A DNA stretch of 10,034 nt from an uncultured Nocardiopsis sp. (GTDB taxonomy: Bacteria; Actinomycetota; Actinomycetes; Streptosporangiales; Streptosporangiaceae): positions 1 to 10,034 of the forward strand of contig CALGOD010000316.1 of NCBI GenBank assembly GCA_937957845.1, written 5' to 3'. The notes beneath the pieces were generated by a model, which searched no databases, had not been told where the DNA came from, and was given only the letters and a program-made list of their open reading frames with translations. Position numbers and translations under genes: made by a program. Each line of letters begins with the position of its first letter. Position 1 is the stretch's first letter. This document shows positions 1-7,234 of the stretch, piece after piece.

Positions 1-140
1 AACATCGATGGCCCTACGGTGGCGGTGCGTCCCGTTCCAGAAACCGAACGTGACAAGAAAAGCACAGACCTCTACCCGTAAGAGCCGACTTTACGACATT
101 GTGAGCGGCCACTTCCGGCCGTTTTCAGCCGAGCCGATCA

Positions 141-179
141 CTGTCCTCCGTAGACTTCCGGAGTCTACGGTGGGGACAG
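141..179. repeat. Long hairpin-forming inverted repeat
   Basis: Bases 148-156 (CCGTAGACT) and 162-170 (AGTCTACGG) are perfect 9-bp complements around a 5-base loop. After a small asymmetric internal loop (147 against 171-173), 141-146 (CTGTCC) pairs with 174-179 (GGACAG), giving 15 bp in all. No T-tract follows, so it is not a classical intrinsic terminator. Actinomycete terminators often lack one, so it could end transcription of a gene lying left of the window, or be an operator or RNA structure in the hisS leader. Confidence 0.6.
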
Positions 180-252
180 GGCACCCGCACGTGAGTGCGG
201 TCGCGGAAAAGACTCCTGGCACGAGGACGCGACCATCCGCGGGAGCCCGGGC

Positions 253-277
253 GTCGTCCCGGGGTGGACGACCACCC
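253..277 (+). repeat. Two overlapping, mutually exclusive stem-loops
   Basis: GTCGTCC (253-259) is a perfect complement of GGACGAC (266-272), 7 bp with a 6-base loop. GGGTGG (262-267) is a perfect complement of CCACCC (272-277), 6 bp with a 4-base loop. The two stems share bases 266-267 and 272, so only one can form at a time. If transcribed, this could act as a structural switch, but at this GC content such overlaps also arise by chance. Confidence 0.35.
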
Positions 278-334
278 GCCGACGTCTCGCTCTTCGGCGT
301 CGACCGGTCCACACCCTCGGTCGCCGCTTCGGCG

Positions 335-372
335 CTCCACCGGCCCATAACCGTCCACATGGGCCGGTGGAG
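335..372. repeat. Perfect 14-bp inverted repeat upstream of hisS
   Basis: CTCCACCGGCCCAT (335-348) is the exact reverse complement of ATGGGCCGGTGGAG (359-372), with a 10-base spacer. This is too long to expect by chance at one spot. It ends 35 bases before the TAGTAT element at 407-412, so it could be a large operator just upstream of a hisS promoter. If transcription starts further left, it would be a stable leader hairpin. Confidence 0.6.
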
Positions 373-406
373 ACCCCCGTTCCCCCGCTTCGGCCCGGGT
401 TGGACG

Positions 407-412
407 TAGTAT
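407..412 (+). promoter_or_regulatory. Candidate -10 element for hisS
   Basis: TAGTAT fits the TAnnnT pattern of actinomycete vegetative promoters and would give a leader of about 100 bases before the ATG at 520. No recognisable -35 hexamer lies 16-18 bases upstream (the bases there are C-rich), so this is a weak call. If real, the 14-bp inverted repeat at 335-372 would sit just upstream of the promoter. Confidence 0.25.
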
Positions 413-519
413 TGGGCAGACCCTCCCCCGTCCGAGCAGCCAGGCGTCCGCGCGCGTGCGCGACGGTGACGGCCGGGGGCAAGCAAGTCCTAGACGAAAC
501 TGTGAGCCGAGAACCCCAC

Positions 520-1845
520 ATGTCCGATCAGCGCGTCGTCCGACCCACTCCCATCAGCGGTTTTCCCGAGTGGACCCCTCAGATCCGGGCCGTGGAGCAG
601 CGCTGGCTGGACCATATCCGCACCGGTTTCGAGTCCTTCGGCTTCGCGTCGGTGGAGACGCCCTCCGTGGAGAGCCTGGACGTGCTCATGGCCAAGGGCG
701 AGACCTCCCAGGAGGTCTACACCCTGCACCGTCTGCAGGCCGACGCCGAGGACGACTCCGACGCCAGACTCGGGCTGCACTTCGACCTGACCGTTCCCTT
801 CGCCCGGTACGTGGCCCAGCACTTCAACGAACTGACCTTCCCGTTCAAGCGCTACCAGATGCAGCGGGTGTGGCGGGGCGAACGCCCCCAGGAGGGGCGC
901 TTCCGCGAGTTCACGCAGTGCGACATCGACGTCATCAACGTCGACTCCGTGCCACTGCACTTCGACGCCGAACTCCCCCGCATCGTGCACCGTGTGCTCA
1001 GCGGCCTGGACATTCCCGCGTGGACGCTGAACGTCAACAACCGCAAGGTGCTCCAGGGCTTCTACGAGGGCTTGGGGATCAAGGACCCCACCGCCGTCAT
1101 CCGCGCCGTGGACAAGCTCCACAAGATCGGTGATGACGGCGTGCGCGAGCTCCTGCTGGCGGACGGCCTGACCGACACGCAGGCCGACTCGTGCCTGGAG
1201 CTGGCCCGTGTGCGGGGCACCGGCACCGGTGTCGCCGAGCGGGTCCGCGCCTTGGGGGTGTCCTCCGAGCTGCTCGACGAGGGACTGGAGGAGCTGACCT
1301 TCGTCCTGGAGGAGCTGTCCGACCTTCCCGAGGGCGACGTCGTGGCCGACCTCTCCATCGCCCGGGGCCTGGACTACTACACGGGTACGGTCTACGAGGC
1401 CTCCTTCGACGACGATCCCGGTTACGGGAGCATCTGCGCGGGCGGTCGGTACGAGGACCTGGCGGGACAGTTCATCCGCAGGCGCCTTCCGGGCGTGGGT
1501 CTCTCCATCGGTCTCACCCGCATCTTCGCCAAGCTCGTCGCGGAGGGCCGGATCGAGGAGGGGCGCGTCTGTCCCACCGACGTGATGGTCGTGGTGCCCA
1601 ACGCCGAGCAGCGCCGCGAGGCCCTGCGCACGGGCGAGCTACTGCGCGAACGGGGCTTCAACACCGAGGTCTTCCACGCCACCTCCAAGATCGGCAGGCA
1701 GATCCAGTACGCCTCCAAGAAGGGCATCCCCTTCGTGTGGTTCCCGCCCTTCGGTGAGGACGGGACCCACGAGGTCAAGGACATGGGTTCGGGCGAGCAG
1801 GCCCCCGCCGATCCCGCCACCTGGGCCCCGGACGTCACGGGGTGA
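520..1845 (+). CDS. hisS: Histidine--tRNA ligase, archaeal/eukaryotic-like type
   Basis: Cytoplasmic class II synthetase that charges tRNA-His with histidine using ATP; 441 residues, full length. Residues 118-131 carry class II motif 2 (WRGERPQEGRFREF), followed by QCDIDVI. Residues 281-293 carry the histidine-binding signature ARGLDYYTGTVYE, then SICAGGRYEDL at 304-314. Motif 3 is VGLSIGLTRI (326-335). Residues ~352-422 form the anticodon-binding domain (VMVVVP at its start, later HEVKDMGSGEQ). The QCDxDI, YYTGxxYE and VGLSIG signatures match the archaeal/eukaryotic form better than the usual bacterial FHQ and YYxxTVFE forms, so this may be a second HisRS in the genome; motif 3 has GLTRI where GxERI is common. 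The ATG at 520 is chosen because the PISGFPEW-type N-terminus follows it and upstream residues look non-coding; GTG at 502 is possible. The ribosome site is weak. An inverted-repeat-rich leader precedes it. Confidence 0.93.
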   Translation: MSDQRVVRPTPISGFPEWTPQIRAVEQRWLDHIRTGFESFGFASVETPSVESLDVLMAKGETSQEVYTLHRLQADAEDDSDARLGLHFDLTVPFARYVAQHFNELTFPFKRYQMQRVWRGERPQEGRFREFTQCDIDVINVDSVPLHFDAELPRIVHRVLSGLDIPAWTLNVNNRKVLQGFYEGLGIKDPTAVIRAVDKLHKIGDDGVRELLLADGLTDTQADSCLELARVRGTGTGVAERVRALGVSSELLDEGLEELTFVLEELSDLPEGDVVADLSIARGLDYYTGTVYEASFDDDPGYGSICAGGRYEDLAGQFIRRRLPGVGLSIGLTRIFAKLVAEGRIEEGRVCPTDVMVVVPNAEQRREALRTGELLRERGFNTEVFHATSKIGRQIQYASKKGIPFVWFPPFGEDGTHEVKDMGSGEQAPADPATWAPDVTG

Positions 1846-1871
1846 CACGGGAGCCCATAGCACTTTCGTGA

Positions 1872-1897
1872 CCCACGTGGGCGGTTTCGGTCCGCCC
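1872..1897 (+). terminator. Possible hisS transcription terminator hairpin
   Basis: The 10-bp palindrome CCCACGTGGG (1872-1881) overlaps a GC-rich stem GGGCGG (1879-1884) / CCGCCC (1892-1897) with a 7-base loop. It lies 27-52 bases after the hisS stop. There is no following T-tract, so termination is a guess from position and stem strength; an operator for the downstream regulator is the alternative. Confidence 0.3.
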
Positions 1898-1948
1898 CTG
1901 CCGGAACCGGCCATCCAGAGGACAGTTCGGTCCCTTCGATGCGACACT

Positions 1949-1963
1949 GGGAACGGAGTTCCC
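1949..1963. repeat. GGGAAC-GGA-GTTCCC inverted repeat
   Basis: Perfect 6-bp arms (1949-1954 and 1958-1963) around a 3-base centre. It abuts and overlaps by two bases the left edge of the 36-bp palindrome. Its size suits a homodimeric DNA-binding protein, and it could be part of a composite operator upstream of the first LuxR-type gene. Confidence 0.4.
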
Positions 1964-1997
1964 GCGTCACCGTGTCCGCGCGGACACGGTGACGCGG
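1962..1997. repeat. 36-bp perfect palindrome before the first LuxR gene
   Basis: The left arm, 18 bases from 1962 (CCGCGTCACCGTGTCCGC), is the exact reverse complement of the right arm ending at 1997, with no spacer. The centre is GCGC. It ends 27 bases before the ATG at 2025. As DNA it could be an operator for a TetR-like or other dimeric repressor. As RNA it would be a ~16-bp hairpin with a 4-base loop, able to terminate hisS transcripts or to shape the leader of the downstream gene. No T-tract follows. The alternative GTG start at 1989 lies inside the palindrome, which argues against that start. Confidence 0.75.
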
Positions 1998-2024
1998 ATA
2001 TTCGGTGTCCTATTGATCGAGGCC

Positions 2025-4478
2025 ATGTCTCCTCCCCGCCACAACCTGCCCCTGTCCGCCGGCGAGTTCGTCAGTTTCGTCGGGCGTGAGCGTGACATCG
2101 TCGACCTGGGCCACCTCCTGGGTACCTCCAGGATGGTCACGCTGACCGGTGCCGGAGGCATCGGCAAGACGCGGCTGGCCCTCCACCTGGCCGAACGCGT
2201 CATGCGCCGATTCCCCGACGGAATCCGTTTCGTCGACCTGAGCGAGGCCTCCACCCGCGACCAGGTACTGCGCACGGTGGCCCTCGGACTGCAGGCGGTG
2301 GAGGAGGACGCGCCCACGATGGGGGACGCCGTCATCACCTCGCTGCGCACCCGCAACCTGTTGCTGCTCCTGGACACGTGCGAGCACGCCGTCGAGCCGC
2401 TGGCCGAGCTGTGTCAGGCGGTGCTGCGCGACTGTCCTCGGGTCCGCATCCTGGCCACCAGCCGTCAGCCGCTGCACGTTCCCGGGGAGAGCGTGTGGCG
2501 GGTGCCCCCGCTGTCCCTGCCCGCGCGGCCCACCCCCACCGACCCCTACGCCGCCGATCCCGCGCCCATCCCCCGACGGGACACCCAGCGCTATGAGTCG
2601 GTGCGCCTGTTCGTCACCCGCGCGCACGCCGCACGCGCCGGTTTCGAGATGACCCGGGAGAACTCCGGATACATCGCGGAGATCTGCCGCATGTTGGACG
2701 GCATCCCGTTGGCCATCGAGCTGGCCGCCGCCCGAGTGCGCGTGCTGTCGGTGCAGCAGATCCTGCGGCGTCTGGACGATCGCTTCCAACTGCTGACCAG
2801 TGACGGCTCCGACGACCTCCCCGCACGCCAGCGCACCCTGCGCGCCGTCCTGGAGTGGAGCCACGACCTGCTCACCGATCCGGAGCGGCTCCTGCTGCAC
2901 CGCTTGTCGGTGTTCTCCACCTGGCACCTGGAGTGCGCCGAGGACGTCTGCTCAGGGCAGGGGGTCGATCCCACCGACATCCTGCCACTGCACTTCTCCT
3001 TGTTGGACAAGTCGCTGGTGGTGATGGACGCGGAGATCGACGGCACCGCCCACTACCGGTTGACCGAGACGGTACGCGTCTACGCCGCCGAACAACTGGC
3101 GCGAAGTGGTGGTGAGGACGAACGCTGGGAGCGCTACCTGCGTTTTTGCGTCGCCCACCTGGAGGAGTGGTCCAAGGCCTGCTGCGCCCCTCTGTCCTGG
3201 AACGAGCGCCTGGCCCGACTGAGGCTGCTCGACCACCACCGTGACAACCACGCCCGGATGGTGGACTGGGCCCTGTCGCGAGGCCGTGTGGACGAGGCGT
3301 TGCGGGTGTGCGTGGCCCAGCGCCCGTACTGGATGGTGCGCGCTCTGGCCTTCGAGGGCAGCCGTGTCCTGGAACGGGCCCTGGCCTCCGACCCCGACGG
3401 ACAGTCGCCCCATCTGAGGGCCCGTGCCCTGGCGCTCCACGCCGAACTGCGCCTGGACCTGGACCCGGTACCGCGCGTGATGACCCTGGCCCTGTGCGCC
3501 TTGGAGGCGGCGCGGGCATGCCGGGAGGCCGGCGCCGCGGCGTCGGCGCTGACGACCATGGCCGCGCTCTGCCTGCGTACCGGCGCTCTGGAGGAGGGGC
3601 AACAGCACGCCGACCGGGCCCGGGAATGGGTCTCCCAGGTCAGTGACCCCCTCACCGAGACGGCCATTCTCGAAGTGCTGGCACAGTTGGCCCGTCGCCG
3701 TGGCGAGACCGCCCGGGCGAGCGCCTACCTGGAGCAGAGCATCGCGCTGGCCGAGAAGCTGGGTGACCGGTGGAGTGTGGCCCGCTGCCTGCACGTCCTG
3801 GGTTCGATCGCCGCCGAGCATCGGGATTTCGCACGGGCACGCGACCTGTTCACCGAGGCGCTGTCGGTCTTCGGTGAGTTGGAGGCCGCCCCGGCCACCG
3901 CGCACTGCGCCCAGGATCTGGGACGTCTGTACCTGGCCCAGGGTGAGGTCCTGGCGGCGCGAGAGCCCCTCGCCACGTGCCTACGGGTGAGTTTCACCTC
4001 CGGGCAGCGGATCGCGGTGGCGAGCGCTCTGGAGGCGCTGGCGGAGCTGGCCCTGGCCGAGGACGAGGCGGAGCGGGCCGCCGCCCTCGTGGGGGTGGCG
4101 GCCGACCTCCGGACGTCCCTGGAGCGGCCCTCGGCCGAGACCCTGCGCCTGCGGTCGGCCGCGGAGCGGCGCGTGGGCGGTACGCGTGTGGCCGAGGCGT
4201 GGAACGCCTGGCGCTCCTTCCCCCTCGAACAGGTACTCGACAGGGCGTTGGCCTTCAGGCCCGTGCCCTCCGGCCGCTCCGGGCCGGAATCGCTGACACC
4301 CAGGGAGAAGGAGGTGGCCGAACTCGCCCGGCAGGGCCTGTCCAACCGTGAGATCGCCGAACGGCTGACCATCAGTCAGGCGACCGCGGCCCGGCATATC
4401 GCGAACATCTTCAGAAAACTCTCGATTTCCTCAAGGACACAGTTGACCGGCCGGAGCGTCTCGGGCAACGGTGGTTGA
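2025..4478 (+). CDS. STAND ATPase / LuxR-family transcriptional regulator 1
   Basis: Large one-component regulator of 817 residues, cytoplasmic; expected to bind ATP, sense an unknown signal and bind DNA. The N-terminal NB-ARC-like P-loop ATPase (COG3903-like) has Walker A GAGGIGKT (42-49), Walker B LLLLLDTCEH (112-121, Asp117), the sensor motif ATSRQPL (144-150) and the GIPLAIEL motif (226-233). Residues ~270-345 resemble the winged-helix part of the family. Residues ~390-740 are Ala/Leu/Arg-rich helical repeats, TPR-like. Residues 755-806 are a LuxR HTH (LTPREKEVAELARQGLSN, then the recognition helix ATAARHIANIFRKL). ATG 2025 is chosen because the N-terminus aligns with that of the next gene (RHNLP...FVGRERD) and GAGG lies at 2019-2022, although the spacing is short. 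GTG 1989 is the alternative. It follows a 36-bp palindrome, and no clear -35/-10 is visible. The paralogue lies 155 bases downstream. Target and ligand are unknown. Confidence 0.88.
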   Translation: MSPPRHNLPLSAGEFVSFVGRERDIVDLGHLLGTSRMVTLTGAGGIGKTRLALHLAERVMRRFPDGIRFVDLSEASTRDQVLRTVALGLQAVEEDAPTMGDAVITSLRTRNLLLLLDTCEHAVEPLAELCQAVLRDCPRVRILATSRQPLHVPGESVWRVPPLSLPARPTPTDPYAADPAPIPRRDTQRYESVRLFVTRAHAARAGFEMTRENSGYIAEICRMLDGIPLAIELAAARVRVLSVQQILRRLDDRFQLLTSDGSDDLPARQRTLRAVLEWSHDLLTDPERLLLHRLSVFSTWHLECAEDVCSGQGVDPTDILPLHFSLLDKSLVVMDAEIDGTAHYRLTETVRVYAAEQLARSGGEDERWERYLRFCVAHLEEWSKACCAPLSWNERLARLRLLDHHRDNHARMVDWALSRGRVDEALRVCVAQRPYWMVRALAFEGSRVLERALASDPDGQSPHLRARALALHAELRLDLDPVPRVMTLALCALEAARACREAGAAASALTTMAALCLRTGALEEGQQHADRAREWVSQVSDPLTETAILEVLAQLARRRGETARASAYLEQSIALAEKLGDRWSVARCLHVLGSIAAEHRDFARARDLFTEALSVFGELEAAPATAHCAQDLGRLYLAQGEVLAAREPLATCLRVSFTSGQRIAVASALEALAELALAEDEAERAAALVGVAADLRTSLERPSAETLRLRSAAERRVGGTRVAEAWNAWRSFPLEQVLDRALAFRPVPSGRSGPESLTPREKEVAELARQGLSNREIAERLTISQATAARHIANIFRKLSISSRTQLTGRSVSGNGG

Positions 4479-4499
4479 GAGCATCACGATGGGTCGGAA

Positions 4500-4532
4500 G
4501 CACTTGCACAGTGCGCGTACACCCGCTAAGAC
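4500..4532 (+). promoter_or_regulatory. Candidate promoter of the second LuxR gene with overlapping dyad
   Basis: TTGCAC (4504-4509) and TAAGAC (4527-4532) are separated by exactly 17 bases, a good vegetative-type promoter by eye. It would start transcription near 4539 and give a leader of about 95 bases. A perfect dyad GCACT-TGCAC-AGTGC (4500-4514) covers the -35 hexamer, placing a possible repressor site directly on the promoter. It suggests that the second regulator can be transcribed independently of the first. Confidence 0.5.
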
Positions 4533-4633
4533 AGGAACTCCAGGCACCATCCCTCCATACGACCGCGTCAGTTCTGCCGCCCTTCCCCCGTTCCTGGTGA
4601 CAACCTCCCCGACCGCCCCTACATGTGAAGGCC

Positions 4634-7171
4634 ATGGCACCTTTGACCGCGCCCGCGCGGCACAACCTCCCCCGTCCGGGCACCGGATTCGTGGGCCGCG
4701 AGCGGGATCTGAGCGACCTGCTCCGTCTGCTCGACTCCAGCCGCTCCGTCACCCTCAGCGGAACCGACGGAATGGGAAAGACCCGTCTGGCCATACGTCT
4801 GGCCGAACAGGCCACCGTGTCCTTTCCCGACGGTGTGTGGATGGTGTGCCTGGCGGACGCGCGTACGACGTTGGAGGTGTACGCGCGGTTGTGCGTCGCG
4901 CTGGACGTGGTGGAGGAGCCCGGTCAACCGTTGTCGGCCACGGTGACGGAGGCGTTGCGCGACCGCCGCCTGCTGCTGGTCCTGGACTCCTGTGAGCACG
5001 TCGCCGAGCAGGTGACGGAGGTCGGCGAGGCCCTGCTGGCCGCGTGCCCCGCCGTGTCGATCCTGCTCACCAGCGAGGACCCCATCCGTCTGACGGGCGG
5101 AACGGTGTGGCGTGTGACGCCGATGGCGCTGCCGCTGCCCGCACGCAAGGGACCTCCGCCCGACCCTTCGGGGTCGGAGGCGGTGCGCCTGTTCATGGAT
5201 CGCGCTCGCACGCGCGATCCCCGCTTCTCGGTCTCCCGGCAGGAACTGGAGACGGTGACGGAGCTGTGCGACATGGCCGGTGGGATCCCGCTCGGCATCG
5301 AGGTACTGGGCGCGAGCGCCCCGGGTACCGGACCCGAGTCCCTGGCCTTGGCCCTGCGCGCCTACCTGGACTCCCCCGCGGCCCGGCCGGGACCGGGCCA
5401 GGCCGTCTCGCGCATCCAGATGCTGCCGTTGGTGCTGGACTTCGTCTACGGCGGCCTGTCGGAGGCCGAGCAGGCACTGCTGCGCCGCCTGTCGGTGTTC
5501 CGGGACTGGGATCTGGAACTGGCCGAGCAGGTGTGCTCCGACAGTGTCCTTCCCGAGTCCGCCATCCTGGACCTCCTGACGTCTTTACTGAACCGCTCCC
5601 TGATCACGGTGACCGGCGAGTTCGAGGGCCGTGTGCGTTATCGACTGCCTGACGCGGTGCGGCAGTTCGCCCACTCCCGTCTGGTCGCCGAGGGCGAGGC
5701 GGAGCTGTTCCAGGAGCGGCTCCTGGAACGCATGCTGCTCTTGGTCGAGGACCTGAGCCGGAAGCTGGAGTCGGGTAGGGCGATGCCCTGGAGCGAGCGC
5801 GAGTCCGGTCTTCGGCGAGTGATCGCCGAGTACGACACGTTGCGCTCGCTGTTGCGCTGGGCGTCCGACCGCGGGGCGACCGAGTCGGGGCTGCGCCTGT
5901 GCGTCAGCCTGGTCGCGCACTGGGTGAGCGGACAGTGCTACTCCGAGGGTGCGCACTGGATGGACCTGTTCCTGAACACGGAGGACTCGGCGAAGGCGCC
6001 CTCACGTGCCCGCGCCCTGGTGGGCAGGGCCCAACTGGCCCGGGCCTTGCGCGACCACGGGCGGGCGCTGTCCCTGGGCGAGGAGGGCCTGCGGCTGTGC
6101 CGTGAGGCCGGGGACGAGGTCTTCGTCCGTGCCGCGCTCAACCTGTTGGCGCTGGTGGAGGTGCGCGAGCGCGTTCCCGACCAGGCCGCGGTGCGGGTGG
6201 AGGAGGCGTTGCGGCTGTCCCGCGAGGCGGGCGACCAGTGGGGTGAGGCGATCGCGCTGAGCACCCGGGCGGCGTTGGTCTCGCAGCAGGGCGACCACCC
6301 CACCGCCGGTCATCACTACAACGCGGCGTTGACCCTGCTGCGCGGTATCGACCACCGCTGGGGAGTGGGCGTCATCCTCCTGGGGCACGCCAGGGCGGCC
6401 GAGGCCAACGGCGACCTGCTGACGGCGGACCGCTGTTACCGGGAGGCGCTGGACACCCAGCGGCTGATCGGCTCCTCGGCGGAGGAGGCCCGCTGTCTCA
6501 CGGGGATCGGTCGGGTCGCGCACGCCCTGGGTTACACGGAACAGGCCTATGACTATCTGAGCGAGGGGCTGCTTTTGAGCCACACCGCGGGACAGCGCGC
6601 GGACGCCGCCCGCGCGCTGGTCGCGATCGCCCAGGTGGCCTTCGGCGCGGGCCTGCACGAGGCCGCGTGCCGTCTGGCGGGCGCGGCGGTGAGCGTGCGC
6701 GAGCGGCTGGGACTGTCCGGCCATGGCGTGCCGTGGCCGTTCACGAACACCGAGGAGGCCACGCGTCGGCGCCACCGCCGTCTGGTGGAGTACTGGGAGC
6801 ACGGCCGGAGCCTCGGACTGTCGGACGCGGTCCGTGAGGGCGAGCAGCTCGCCGAGGAGGGGCGGCGCCCGCAGTCGTACCGCGATCGCGGTTCCCCGTC
6901 GCGGGCCAAACGTCCCCCGCGCAGGAGCAGACCTCAGGAGGGGCCCTTCCCCGCACCGGAGTCGGTGACCCCGACGCAGGTACTGACCAAGCGTGAACTG
7001 GAGGTCGCCCTCTTGGTGAGCCGAGGCGAGAGCAATCCCGAGATCGCCCGTTCCCTGTTCATCACCTCGGCCACCGCGGCCCGGCACGTGGCCAACATCA
7101 ATCGCAAGATGGGTTTCCACTCGCGTACGCAGATCGCGGCGTGGGTGAAGCGGCATCAGGTCTCGGACTGA
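4634..7171 (+). CDS. STAND ATPase / LuxR-family transcriptional regulator 2
   Basis: 845-residue paralogue of the preceding gene with the same order of domains. Walker A is GTDGMGKT (43-50), Walker B LLLVLDSCEH (113-122) and the GIPLGIE motif lies at 217-223. The sensor position reads LLTSEDP (144-150), with Glu where the paralogue and family usually have Arg, so nucleotide sensing may differ. Residues ~400-720 are TPR-like helical repeats. A basic, Pro/Arg-rich linker (~743-777, with RAKRPPRRSR) is absent from the paralogue and joins to the LuxR HTH (784-838, with ATAARHVANINRKM). The start at 4634 is chosen by alignment with the paralogue and AAGG at 4627-4630; an in-frame GTG at 4625 is possible. 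Codon 318 (5585-5587) is TTA, rare in such genomes and typical of genes controlled through the bldA tRNA. A promoter with its own dyad lies upstream. Target and ligand are unknown. Confidence 0.88.
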   Translation: MAPLTAPARHNLPRPGTGFVGRERDLSDLLRLLDSSRSVTLSGTDGMGKTRLAIRLAEQATVSFPDGVWMVCLADARTTLEVYARLCVALDVVEEPGQPLSATVTEALRDRRLLLVLDSCEHVAEQVTEVGEALLAACPAVSILLTSEDPIRLTGGTVWRVTPMALPLPARKGPPPDPSGSEAVRLFMDRARTRDPRFSVSRQELETVTELCDMAGGIPLGIEVLGASAPGTGPESLALALRAYLDSPAARPGPGQAVSRIQMLPLVLDFVYGGLSEAEQALLRRLSVFRDWDLELAEQVCSDSVLPESAILDLLTSLLNRSLITVTGEFEGRVRYRLPDAVRQFAHSRLVAEGEAELFQERLLERMLLLVEDLSRKLESGRAMPWSERESGLRRVIAEYDTLRSLLRWASDRGATESGLRLCVSLVAHWVSGQCYSEGAHWMDLFLNTEDSAKAPSRARALVGRAQLARALRDHGRALSLGEEGLRLCREAGDEVFVRAALNLLALVEVRERVPDQAAVRVEEALRLSREAGDQWGEAIALSTRAALVSQQGDHPTAGHHYNAALTLLRGIDHRWGVGVILLGHARAAEANGDLLTADRCYREALDTQRLIGSSAEEARCLTGIGRVAHALGYTEQAYDYLSEGLLLSHTAGQRADAARALVAIAQVAFGAGLHEAACRLAGAAVSVRERLGLSGHGVPWPFTNTEEATRRRHRRLVEYWEHGRSLGLSDAVREGEQLAEEGRRPQSYRDRGSPSRAKRPPRRSRPQEGPFPAPESVTPTQVLTKRELEVALLVSRGESNPEIARSLFITSATAARHVANINRKMGFHSRTQIAAWVKRHQVSD
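5585..5587 (+). other. Rare TTA leucine codon in regulator 2
   Basis: In frame with the ATG at 4634 ((5585-4634)/3 = 317 whole codons), encoding Leu318. I saw no other in-frame TTA codon in the genes of this window. In Streptomyces, TTA codons are decoded by the bldA tRNA and are concentrated in regulators of development and secondary metabolism. Extending that to this organism is inference. Confidence 0.85.
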
Positions 7172-7234
7172 GCCCTCTCCTGTCCGTTTCCGCCTGACTC
7201 GCGAAGCACGTGACCCTCTTCGGACAGAATCTAC

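Larger units (their letters stand above)
1..519. other. Gene-free leader region upstream of hisS
   Basis: No convincing protein-coding gene is seen here. The open frames on both strands are low-complexity, Arg/Pro-rich and resemble no family. The first ~115 bases are less GC-rich than the rest, as expected of promoter-containing DNA. The region holds at least three strong inverted repeats, listed separately (141-179, 253-277, 335-372), and a TAGTAT element at 407-412. A gene to the left of the window could end or start just before base 1, and part of this region could belong to its control or termination. The empty call rests on reading the frames by eye, without codon statistics. Confidence 0.6.

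Noticed and set aside
262..278. T-box-like GGGTGG...ACC motif in the hisS leader
   Set aside because: It is a simple GGGTGG/CCACCC stem. The conserved T-box core continues differently and no Stem I with a His specifier loop could be drawn.
8..409. Plus-strand open frame of 133 codons in the left leader
   Set aside because: Arg/Pro/Thr-rich with no recognisable family, no ribosome site, and it runs across the inverted repeats. Minus-strand frames over the same bases are equally unconvincing.
367..519. 51-residue N-terminal extension of hisS
   Set aside because: The extension is low-complexity, overlaps the 335-372 inverted repeat, and has no counterpart in HisRS proteins. The family-like sequence begins just after ATG 520.
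1989..2024. GTG start for regulator 1
   Set aside because: It lies inside the 36-bp palindrome and adds 12 residues absent from the paralogue; ATG 2025 aligns with the paralogue and has GAGG upstream.
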